Assembly: GCF_030272615.1 (NCBI RefSeq)
Contig: NC_081414.1
Coordinates: 769,797,653-769,861,652, forward strand
DNA length: 64,000 bases
DNA from: Cryptomeria japonica
Taxonomy: Eukaryota; Streptophyta; Pinopsida; Cupressales; Cupressaceae
Reading direction: 5' to 3'
Part shown: in pieces, positions 54,723 to 64,000 of the stretch
Numbering within the stretch: position 1 is the stretch's first letter
How the letters are laid out: every line of letters starts with the position of its first letter
Notes under the pieces: model-generated
What the model was told of the DNA's origin: nothing
The model's input: the letters and a program-made list of their open reading frames with translations, nothing else
Databases searched by the model: none
Program-made: the position numbers and the translations under genes

Positions 54723-56680
54723 TACTATACATTGAGTCTTTCAAGCAACATAATGTTAGTCAAATAAACTAAAAATAACAAGTTACATCTCGAAAGTCTT
54801 TGAAGTAAAATTCTCTGAGTCATTTGAATTTGACCAAATAACTCTTCCATGTCTAAGTTATATTCTCTTTAAAGTCTCCTTCTTTTGGTAAAAAAAGCTA
54901 AAATATTTATATTATCTACTTACTAAAAAAATTAATTTTTTTTTTAAAATAGTAATAGCTTTCATTAGATCTCAAGAATGAAAATTAAATGAGGTTTACG
55001 AGAAACCCACTACCTCAAGGGAAAAAAATAACCCATAAAACTAGTAAAAAATTAATTGTTGGTTAAATAGGGAGTAGAATAATGAAGCCAAATCATTGAG
55101 TTCCTCCTAAGAACCTCAATAGTAATAAAACCTTATAAATATTTATAGCAAATAAATTTTGCCCATAACTGATACTACTATTTAGACCATCTCCAATAAA
55201 GTTAAGAAGCCAAGGCTTGACTATTGAATTCTTAAAGCTTAAAACAAATACCACCATTTTTTCAGATTTCCTAACCAAAAGAATTAAACTCATTTGAAAA
55301 GAAAATTAAGAATAAAAAGCACCATAAATCTAAAAATTGAAAGATCCCCAACACCAATTTAGAAAAGGCAAGACACCCAACAAAAGATAAACCATTAGAA
55401 GACCCATATTCTAAACTTGTCAAGAACCCTCTTCCACAAAAGATGATTAGGCAGATCCATGGACAAGAATACTAAATTAATCCAAAGAAAACTGTCCAAT
55501 CTTAAAATACAAGATAAACACATGAGAAACCGAGAAACTCTCCCTTATCTTAATAAGCATAAGTTGTGTAAAAGAGAACAGTCAAAGACTAAGGTTTAAA
55601 ACGACCAACCTTCCATTGACAAGTTGCTCAATATAAACTAATTCATCCAACTACCAAACTCTTTTACAAAATCACTCTCAATTTTATATATATTACATTA
55701 CAAACGTTGACTTTTGACTTCCTTCAAGCACGTTTTGTTAGCTACTATATGTTTTCAATAAATGCCATGGTGGGGAAGCTTCCCCAGCTCTCAAGCAAGT
55801 TCACTGGTTAAAAATTTAAAATGATCATATACTGGGACAAAATTATTTCAGGGATGCTTCCTTAACGCAGTTGAAAGCGACTTTTTGGAGGAAACCTACC
55901 TATTCGTGTAAACCAATTCAACTTTTCCTCTAAACACAATCTTATCCAGAAGACGACTTATTGCAATTTGACCATTCTGAATCCCATGTGATAGATCCGT
56001 CTGGTTCAAGTTTCTGACAATCTCCTCTTACGTAGAATGCAAATCTCCGTTTCTTTGTCACAATGTGCCGTTGACATTAACATTAAAGTCAAGATCATCT
56101 TCAGTAAGCTCCAACTTACAGAAGGTTTATCATCTTCTGGGTTTTTAAATGTTATTTGTGTTTGTTTTCTTCAAAACCCTAATAAATGGTGGGTTGAGCA
56201 GGCTGTATGCTCTTGGAAAGTACCCAATCAAGCAACTCTCACTTAAACAAACATAACTATTCCTTGAAACAATCCTTTGCTTTGACTTGGATTGGTTTGA
56301 ATAGCTTTGCTTTTTTTTTGGTTAAGAAGAAACAAACAAGGATTTCTTGGCATCTTCTTACATTTCTCAGTCAATATAAAAAATAGATTCCGAAGCCTTA
56401 TCAGTTAATCACGAAGTTCAAACCTGGGCATTGATATTCCCAATAGTACCTCCTCTATCTCTACGTCATCCATTTGTTTGCAATTATATGGCTTTCAATG
56501 AAAGCCCACGAAGAAAGACCATTGCTTCCATGTTTACAGATTTTAAATGATAATATATTTGTTGAAAATCTTTCGGCGATGCTTCCAATTCTTATTTTCC
56601 CACTCTAGAAATTGAGAAATAGTCATATCAGGGGAAGAGCCTTAACTGTTTCCCTTCAAGTGGAGGGCTCTATTTAATGT
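54723..56680. other. Intergenic region upstream of the ascorbate oxidase gene
   Basis: No gene recognised. A T-run at about 54941-54956, followed on its right by sequence that reads on the minus strand GGGTTTCTCGTAAACCTCAT towards an A-tail, could be the 3' end of a decayed poly(A) retroposon. The last 600 bp (56080-56680) have mixed composition and no repeat ends. Confidence 0.4.
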
Positions 56681-56692
56681 GTTTTGAAAAGC

Positions 56693-56700
56693 TTTAAATA
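56693..56700 (+). promoter_or_regulatory. Possible TATA-type core promoter of the ascorbate oxidase gene
   Basis: TTTAAATA lies 103 bp upstream of the ATG at 56803, a normal distance for a short plant 5' leader. Another T/A-rich CTATTTAATG is at about 56670. Position and composition only. Confidence 0.3.
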
Positions 56701-56802
56701 GGTCGAGATCTGTGCTGATTACATCTCACCTATTTGTTCTGCCTGCTTATTAAATCAAAGGGCTTGCTGCTGAGTTTGTAATTCTAGTTATATTGCTGAG
56801 AT

Positions 56803-59545
56803 ATGAATAGGCCAGGAGAGTGCATGTGTAATATGTTTGTATGGTGTATATTCGCATTGATTGTGACGGTGCCAATCTGCACAGAAGCTTCAAGAATTCG
56901 TCATTACAGATGGAATGTAAAGTATGAGTATAAATCTCCCGACTGCTATGAGAAGCTGGTGATCACCATTAATGGCGAATTTCCAGGTCCAACGATTCTT
57001 GCTCAGGAGGGAGACCTCATCTATGTCGAGCTCACTAACCTTTTACCCACTGAGAATGTCGCCATTCATTGGCACGGAATTCGCCAGGTATTTTAAAAAG
57101 AGTCCTAAATATATAATGGGTTTCCTGGTATTAACTGGGTTGTGTTTAAATTTATTCATTATGAGGATTTTTACTTTGAAAACGCATGGTTTTTGTTATG
57201 ATTTTAATGGCTTCTTATTAAAACAAACATAGACAGATTATGTCCTAAAACTATTATAGTCATAGACATAGGACTGAAAAAAACCTCATGTTTATCATGG
57301 TTTTTGTTACAAAATGATCCAACTGTTTGATGGGTTGTTTACAGATTGGGACTCCATGGAGTGATGGTGCAGAAGCAATCACACAATGTCCCATTTTACC
57401 AGGGCAGACTTTTGTTTACAAATTTACTGTGGATAGAGTAAGTGTTTCTTTGAATTCGGATGACATCTTAACTAATTGAAAATTTGGATCGAGACTGATA
57501 TGTTTTCTATGCGTTGTAATGTAGCCGGGCACATATCTCTACCATGCCCATTATGGGATGCAAAGGTCTGCAGGTTTGTATGGGTCTATTCATGTAGCCG
57601 TTGGTAAAAGAAAACAAGAGCCCTTTTCTTATGACGGCGAGCTCAGTGTTATATTGAACGATTGGTGGCACAAAAGTCACCAGGAGCAAGCCCATGGCTT
57701 GTCTACCATCCCCTTTATCTGGGTGGGCGAACCAGAGGTAAAATAAAATAAAAATCTTTTTACACAATAATAGTATAGCTTCAGTTCCTGTGTTGACGAA
57801 ATACTGAGAAATTTGTTCATAATTTTTTGCTGTTATCAGTCATTGCTTATTGGAGCGCGTGGATCCTACAACTGTTCCCTTCTAAAATCAATAAGCAATG
57901 CAGCAGGGAGTGGTAGTATCTGCAATTCCACAAATCCACAGTGTTCAACTCCACACATTCTATCTGTGAAACCTGGCAAAACTTATCGTCTGCGCATTAC
58001 TAGTGTAGCTTCTCTATCTTCCTTCAATTTTCTTATTGAGGTAAATTACGTTAACATCTTAATGTTTGCAATTTTTCATATTGTTTTTGTATAAAGAAAA
58101 ACAAGCATACAGCTAATTTTTCTTTTTAATCCATGTATATAGTTGGTGTGTTTGTAAATTAGTCAACATATATAGGTTTTTAAGTTTTTCTAGATTATAT
58201 GTAATTTGAAAATTTATATTATAAGTTAAATTGGTTTGATCTTGAGCAAAATTCTGTGATTAAGTGTGAATTGAAATTATAGCAGGATGGGTGTCCTTTT
58301 AAGAAATTTTGATGTTCCACTCCTTTCAACAACATCTAAATAGAAATGAGAGAAATGAGAACGGATATTTATTGAATATAGATCAATAAATTTGACTAAA
58401 AATTATTTTATTATCATAAACCCCAGATGTCCCTACCTGAATAATCAATATGTAGACCACTGATCATTTTCTTGTGATGCCAATGTCCATATCAATCAAA
58501 TTCATATAGCGTTTTTTTTGGAAAATACTACTACACCTCATTTACATCAATTATACTGTTGCTGATTTTGATTTTGTCGATGAACACAATACAGGGACAC
58601 AACATGACCGTGGTTGAGGCAGACGGGCACTATGTGGAGCCATTTGTGGTGCAAGACCTCAACATATACTCCGGAGAGACATATTCAGTTCTCATAAGGG
58701 CCGATCAAGATCCTTCTAGAAATTACTGGGCAGCTCTTAACGTACGTGGGCGTCAACCCAAAACACCCACAGGGCGAGCCATATTAAATTACATTCCAAA
58801 CTCTGCTACCAAGTTTCCTCCTAACATACCTCCAACTGGGCCCCTCTGGAACGATTCTTCATACACCTTGAACCAGGCAAAATTATACAAGGCCAAAGCA
58901 GGATATGTAGACCCCCCTCCTCTTCAATCCAGTAGGCGTATCATACTTCTAAATACACAGAATAAAATTGATGGCTATACGAAGTGGGCAATCAATAACA
59001 TTTCGTTTGTACCACCCCAAACGCCATATCTGATAGCTCTCAAACACAATCTAAGTAAATCATTTGATCAAATCCCAGCCCCAGAAAATTACCTGCCTTA
59101 TGATATACTCAGCCCTCAAAAAAACCAAAATACAACATATGGTAACCGAATCTATAAACTGCAGTTTAATTCCACAGTAGATGTGATTTTGCAGAATGCC
59201 AACATGCTAGCCAACAATGCAAGTGAGATACATCCGTGGCATCTTCATGGCCATGATTTTTGGGTTCTGGCTCATGGAGAAGGGGCATTTGATCCATTGA
59301 AGGACACAGAAAAATTTAACCTAAAAAACCCTCCATTGAAGAACACTGTGCCTTTGCTTCGATATGGATGGACGGCTATAAGATTCAGAGCTGACAATCC
59401 AGGGGCGTGGCAGTTCCACTGTCATGTAGAAGCTCATTTCTTCATGGGAATGGGAGTCGTGTTTTCAGAGGGAGTGGAGAGAATCTCAAGGCTTCCCACA
59501 TCTATAATGGGCTGTGGTGAAAGCAAACGTTTTTTCAGGCATTGA
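56803..59545 (+). CDS. L-ascorbate oxidase, secreted multicopper oxidase, five exons
   Basis: Exons 56803-57087, 57345-57437, 57525-57737, 57840-58040 and 58595-59545; every intron is GT-AG and phase 0, giving 580 residues, the usual family length. The N-terminus ([19 protein letters not shown]) is a signal peptide, so the enzyme acts in the apoplast. It oxidises ascorbate with reduction of O2 to water. Copper ligands are all present: H89-W-H91, H133-A-H135, H477-P-W-H480-L-H482-G-H484 and H539-C540-H541...H545...M550. The three cupredoxin domains run in order. Family signatures include [37 protein letters not shown] and [18 protein letters not shown], which distinguish it from laccases. Several N-x-S/T sites suggest glycosylation. 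No stop or frameshift. It is the only host gene in the window that looks intact. Confidence 0.93.
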
Positions 59546-59726
59546 ATTGTTTTAGTGCTCAATTTATTATTTGTGAATATGATTGCAATAACACATGGTG
59601 AAGATTTCAATAATCCAAAGAATGCTGGAATATGTGACTTTGGTAAAGCAGTTTGATGTAATTTTAATGAAACAAAAAAAATTCTCTCAAATATTTTATT
59701 CAAATCTTAAGTTTCACAATTTCAGT
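59546..59726 (+). other. Probable 3' untranslated region of the ascorbate oxidase gene
   Basis: AT-rich sequence after the stop, with TTTTAATGAAAC at about 59660 as a possible polyadenylation signal region. No other feature. Confidence 0.35.
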
Positions 59727-59800
59727 CTGAGTTGTTCTAGTGTGGATAACTTGTGCTCTTGAAACAAGGTTGCCAGTTCAAATCCCACAAGGGGTAAGTT
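59727..59800 (+). repeat. Probable tRNA-derived SINE head
   Basis: CTAGTGTGGATAAC at about 59737-59750 resembles an RNA polymerase III A box (TRGYNNARNNG), and AGTTCAAATCC at 59775-59785 an almost perfect B box (GGTTCAAATCC). The spacing, roughly 35 bp, is that of tRNA genes. No clean cloverleaf with paired acceptor ends is seen, so a tRNA-related SINE is likelier than a tRNA gene. The downstream body runs into T-rich sequence. Confidence 0.5.
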
Positions 59801-60475
59801 ATGTACGCCTTGCTTGTTATTGTTGTTTTTTCAATTTTATTTCTTGTTCAATTTGTAATTGCACTATTGCTTGTTTGACCTTATTTCTTGTGCATGGATA
59901 ATATAATTTTTTTGTATGAATACTATATTTTTTGCATGGATAATATTTTTTTGAACATATAACAAGATTTATAAGATATTTGAAATATTATCTAGATTTT
60001 AAATCAAAATAAAATGTACATAATAATAAGATAACAAAATATTAAAGTAAGATTTTAAATATTTTTAATTAATTAAAACAATATAAGAATACAATAAGAC
60101 TTTTGAGATTTAAATATATTAAATAAAATACAATAAGATTTTTTAGATTTTATTCAAGATAAATTTTTTGAATATTTTTAATTAATCAAAAAAATTTAGA
60201 GAATATGATAAGATTTTTAAGATTTTACATAAGTTATTTCATATATAAAAGATTATGTAAGATATTTCAAATATTATTCTAGATTTTAAAATTAAATTGG
60301 AATTATATAATAAGAAGATGACTATTAATATAAGATTTTATTTGAGATAAAGATTTTGAATTTTTTAATTAATTTAAATAACTTTGAGTCCCTCTCTTTA
60401 TATATATACCTACCTCTCCCTTACTCCCTCCCTACTATTGATCCATGTAGTACATGTTGAGAAGGTCTTCAACAT
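59801..60475. other. Very AT-rich intergenic stretch
   Basis: Dominated by AAGATTTT/TTTAATTAAT-like short repeats (about 59940-60370). No gene, no paired termini recognised. Confidence 0.55.
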
Positions 60476-61295
60476 CTAGTTCACCTTCTTTGTTTGTCCA
60501 TCTTTTTGTAGATGGTATGTATTAATAAAGTTTAATTGTGTTCTTAGAGAAAAATTTAAAGTTGTCCAATAGTTTGATGTCATGTGAGTATCCCGATCCG
60601 ATATAATTGTTACATGATCTTTGTGTAATCTAAAAATATTTGACAAAATTCTTTTCGCTAAATTCAATGAGCCATCTTTTAGGCTTTCGGGAATAAAATG
60701 TGCTACTTTGGTAAGTTTAGAAAAAACCACTAGAAAAATTTCATTCTTATTCTTCAACATAGGAAAACCTAGTATGAAGTCCATGCTTATCATCTGCCAC
60801 TTATACTTTGGGATGTCATGGGGATGTAAAAATACTATAGGGTTAGCATTCTATATCTTAACTTGATAACTTTATAAACATTAAGGCACAAATTCAACCA
60901 AATCCTTCATAACATTTGATATATAGGGGACTCAAATATACCACCATCTTATTCATGTGAGAATGTCTTGTGTGTGGTGCATTGTGAGCCTTCTCCAAAA
61001 TAGATTTTCTCAATTCACCATGGTTTGAAATATACATATCCTTGGTATCTTAAAATCATATCTAGCATAAATAGATAACTATTGAAATGATGTTTGGATT
61101 AATTCTTCTCAATACTTGGTTTTGCCAATGAGTAGTGTTCATTATTTTGGAGACTGGATAATAGTTTCTTTCTAAAGGACGACTTATTTTTGGCTAAGAT
61201 AGCAATATGTTTCTGTCTACCATGAGTATTAGCCACCCTATATTATTTTCCTTTAATATACCTAATCTCGAAATGATACTCACTAAGGAACTCTA
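60476..61295 (-). pseudogene. Element M: Ty3/gypsy integrase remnant
   Basis: The minus strand opens (about 61020) with LRKSILEKAHNAPHTRHSHM, the HHCC region of gypsy integrase (AHNAPYSGHPG type), followed by stops. From 60793 it is open: ISMDFILGFPMLKNKNEIFL, LTKVAHFIP, LHKDHVTIISDRDTHMTS and YHLQKDGQTKKVN, the DDE core with the first two Asp in place (MDF, SDRDT). The expected Glu of DGQTERVN is Lys. The element ends inside AT-rich sequence on the left and is cut by element F at 61296 on the right. Confidence 0.8.
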
Positions 61296-62517
61296 TGTTG
61301 GCCATTTGGTGGAATTGATTATGTGTTGCATTAATGTTTTGTCATTGATGTCAATACTATTTGTTTGGATGCTTTACCGACACCTCTCTGGTCCTGGTAG
61401 GTTGAGTAGTTTCTAGTTAACTTGGATCCGACATGATCTGGTTGACTCTTGTATAATCTGGTGATGAAATTGGCTTGTTCATAATGCTTATACTCATATT
61501 TGGTTAGTTGGTTTTGGTTTGGTGATTGGATCCTATCCTACTTAGAAGATTGGTTTCTGGTTCCAACGAGGGTTTCACTGGTAGAGATTTTGGTGGAGAT
61601 CTTTGATGCATTGCATAATTGGTGTTGGTGTAGCTTCTAATGGAGTTTTAGGATGATGTTGGTGATCATGTTCAAGAATTTGCATTCGGAGATCATTGCT
61701 GAAGCATGTGGACCTATACTTGGTCCTAGTTGATCTAGGTTATGGATCGACATTGATGTAACGTGTGGATAGGACCTATTGTTGTATTTCCAAGATGTGT
61801 TTTGTGTTGGATACTATATGTTTTGATCTAAGGCTGACAAGATTTGTAATTATGTAATTGGTTTATTATCTGGTGGCCGACCTGATTGTTTATGGTCAAG
61901 GGTTTGTATAAATAAGATGTAAGATCTCATTGTAGATCATCATGGTTATTTGTAAGAGGTCATGGTCAAGGAATGTAATGTACGAATACTATAATATCAC
62001 TTAGGCAGAGGAGTTGGTCGATCATTGGAGATCAAACTAGGTTTTTGTAAGAGGATTTAGTCCTCTGGTATTGAGCTTTACTGGAACTGTACTCTGGCAT
62101 AGGAGATGCTATCTTTTGCAGTTCAACACTTCTCCGAATTGTAGTCTGGATTTATATGTAGTCAATGAGTCTCCTTTTGTGATGAACAATGTGCTCTAGG
62201 TTGTTAGCCTTCCTGCAAGTGTAAGCCCCTTCATTGTAATTCACATACTTACTGTAGAAGTATTATTAGACTGTGGGTAGGCTTCCCACTGTGGTTTCTC
62301 CCTTTATCAGGTTTTCCACGTACAAATATTGGGGTTGTATTGATGGTATTTATTTTGTGATTATGGTTTATGCTTAATTGGATTAACTACTATTCTGGTA
62401 TTATTGTTTTGTGTTCTGGTATTAAAGTTTAAATTGCTAGTGCTTTCGGTAATCTATGATAGCTGATTCACCACCCCCCCACCTCAGTTGTCTTCCGGTT
62501 ATCTGAATTATCTAACA
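61296..62517 (+). repeat. Element F 5' LTR
   Basis: 1222 bp, TGTTGGCCATTTGGTGG to TTATCTAACA. Contains the shared LTR block at about 62272-62335 and the CCCCCCCACCTCAGTTG end block. Confidence 0.9.
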
Positions 62518-62519
62518 AT

Positions 62520-62531
62520 TGGTATAAGAGA
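62520..62531 (+). other. Primer binding site of element F, mutated
   Basis: TGGTATAAGAGA, two mismatches to the iMet site TGGTATCAGAGC, two nucleotides after the LTR. Confidence 0.75.
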
Positions 62532-62575
62532 TTTAGTCCTCTTTGTAGAAAGCTTAACCACTTGAGGAATATCCT

Positions 62576-63660
62576 ATGGTGACTAACAGTTCAAGTCCAT
62601 CTAGTTCTTCTGGAGCTATGTTTTGAAGAGATATACCGAGGCTTGAAGGAATAAATTACATAGTATGGATGATTCAGATGGAGACTCATCTGAGATGTCT
62701 TGGCAAGGAGATTTGGGAGATCACACAGAATGGTGTCACACCCTTTAATCTGGGATCTAACAATCCTCCTCCAGCTAACCTGGACAAGGAGATTGAGAAT
62801 GATTGTAGAGCAAGAGAAGTCTTCTTGTGTGCACTTTCTGATCAACAAAAATAATGGGATTAATAGACAAATCATCTAGAAAGGCTATATGGGATAAGTT
62901 GTAGACTCTTAATGAAGGTGACCCTATAGTGAAGATTTCTAAACTTGATGGTTACCGGGTGAGATATGAAAACTTGAAGATGGAAGAAGATGAAAGGATT
63001 ACTGCATTCATGGAAAGAATAAATGAGATTGTTATGGGAATTCAATGTTGTGGTGGAACTCTAAGTGAAGATGAAATTATTTCTAAAGTCCTGAGAGCCC
63101 TACCATCATCTTACAAAATGAAGGCTACTGCTATCAATGAGTTGATAATAATAACTAATACATCTGTCAACAGAGATACTTTGGTTGGAAAAATATCTAC
63201 TTTTGAGCTTGAGGAATTTGGACCTTCTGGAGTTGTAAAGATTGAACCTTCTTTTCATGCATCTACATCTACAACCTGTAAGCAAGACTGGAAAGCTTTA
63301 TATGCAAAAGAACTAGAAGATATGAAGAGAGAAGATGATGAGTTTGAGAAACTTGAATCACTATTTTCTAGAAGAGTGTCGAAAGGATCAACATGAAGTA
63401 AGGATGAAGGAAAACTACCTTTTAAATGTTTTACATGTAATAAGATTGGTCATTTTGCGTCTAAATGTCTTGAAAGGAATTCAAGACTTGAAGAAAGAGT
63501 TAAAATATCATTTAAGCCTAACCCAAGATATCAGAACAAGTATATATTCAAGAAAAACAAAGACAAATCATGCTACATAGTAGATGAGGAAGGCATTACT
63601 GATTCAGATGATGAATCGATAGAAGACTTTGCTAGTGGATCCAACAATGGGAAGGAATGA
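62576..63660 (+). pseudogene. Element F gag, broken
   Basis: ATG at 62576 (MVTNSSSPSSSSGAMF) then a TGA. The frame continues IPRLEGINY...MIQMETHLRCLGKEIWEITQ and LCALSDQQ, where one extra A at about 62848 shifts it. From 62929 it reads VKISKLDGYRVRYENLKMEE, FMERINEIVMGIQCCGG and VLRALPSSYKMKATAINE. A short frame change at about 63400 precedes an intact knuckle CFTCNKIGHFASKC. The start codon position shows that element A lost its own ATG (ACG at the matching site). Confidence 0.85.
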
Positions 63661-64000
63661 GTATTCCTGGCTATCAAGGAAGATAATGCAGCACTAGAAG
63701 AGAATGTACTTGAGGAGAAGGCACTTGCTACTAAAATTGAGGATAAGTCCATGAATGGGTAATTGACAATGGTTGTTCACATCATATGATTGGAGATAAA
63801 GGGAAGTTTCTGTCTTTGCAAGAATTTGATGGTGGACTAGTTAGATTTGGAGATGACAAGGCATGTATGATCAAAGGAAAAATGAACTATATCATTGAAT
63901 GGTAAGAATAATACTGACAATGTTTATTATGTTGAAGGTTTGAAGCATAATCTTTTGAGTGTAGGATAATTTGTAGACAATGGATTTCAATTACAGTTCA
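63661..64000 (+). pseudogene. Element F protease, broken and truncated by the window
   Basis: After a TGA at 63658-63660 the frame continues VFLAIKEDNAALEENVLEEK. A one-base shift at about 63750 is needed to read HEWVIDNGCSHHMIGDKGKF: the catalytic D-S-G has become D-N-G. Another frameshift at about 63882 and a TAG near 63967 follow within YYVEGLKHNLLSVG-stop. Confidence 0.82.

Larger units (their letters stand above)
61296..64000 (+). mobile_element. Element F: Ty1/copia retrotransposon, 5' part, running off the right edge
   Basis: 5' LTR 61296-62517, PBS-like site, gag and the start of protease. It shares its LTR family with solo LTR G and its gag lineage with A. Inserted in gypsy remnant M. 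The 3' end is outside the window, so no TSD can be confirmed. Reading frames hold several frameshifts and stops. Confidence 0.88.

Noticed and set aside
56037-56246. 69-residue plus-strand open frame upstream of the ascorbate oxidase gene
   Set aside because: No motif, no homology recognised, no codon or splice evidence; chance open stretch.
57507-57767. 86-residue minus-strand open frame within the ascorbate oxidase gene
   Set aside because: Antisense shadow of exon 3, whose sense frame carries the copper ligands.
59727-59800. Functional tRNA gene
   Set aside because: The internal promoter boxes are present but I could not pair acceptor, D and anticodon arms into a cloverleaf.
1-64000. CRISPR arrays, bacterial operons, prophage or organellar DNA
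   Set aside because: No spaced direct-repeat arrays, ribosome binding sites or organelle genes. The content is LTR retrotransposons and one intron-containing plant gene.

Overview
The window is nuclear DNA from a seed plant whose intergenic space is dominated by nested LTR retrotransposons. The evidence is: Ty1/copia elements with a tRNA-iMet primer site, plant-type Ty3/gypsy remnants, and one intact intron-containing L-ascorbate oxidase gene. The depth of nesting and the decay suggest a large, slowly purged genome such as a gymnosperm; that is inference.

Layout. 1-48.6 kb is one nest resolved from LTR ends, primer sites (PBS), polypurine tracts and target-site duplications (TSDs). The outermost layer is K, a minus-strand gypsy (RT/RNase H/protease pieces at 39.2-39.9 and 47.4-48.6 kb). 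K holds J, a plus-strand copia with 5-bp TSD GCTCC, and I, a minus-strand copia of which only LTR and gag start are visible. I holds D, a minus-strand LTR element with unusual ORFs. D holds A (copia, plus, TSD AAAGG), E (copia, minus), solo LTR G, and probably the gypsy H at the left edge. The 3' LTR of A holds B (copia, plus, TSD AATTT) and C (minus, TSD CCTTC). The integrase of B holds solo LTR L (TSD CAGTA). The chain K>I>D>A>B>L is six insertions deep.

48.6-61.3 kb is lower-copy sequence: a possible LTR remnant, a foldback element, a degraded unidentified reading frame, a microsatellite, the five-exon ascorbate oxidase gene (56803-59545, plus), a probable tRNA-derived SINE and a decayed gypsy integrase (M). 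At 61296 another copia element, F, begins and runs off the right edge.

Most notable: C has complete LTRs and TSD but I find no protease, integrase or reverse transcriptase. It carries a coiled-coil plus multi-CCHC protein (ORF1) and a large second protein (ORF2) that I cannot assign to any family. D, with different LTRs, carries the same ORF1/ORF2 pair, so this is a repeated architecture rather than an accident. Second, the gag-pol frames of J and E stay in a single frame over about 1,360-1,380 codons yet hold 11 and 8 in-frame stops, mostly TAG and often at glutamine positions. This fits C-to-T decay at methylated CAG sites. All transposon genes here are broken; the ascorbate oxidase gene is the only host gene that reads as functional.
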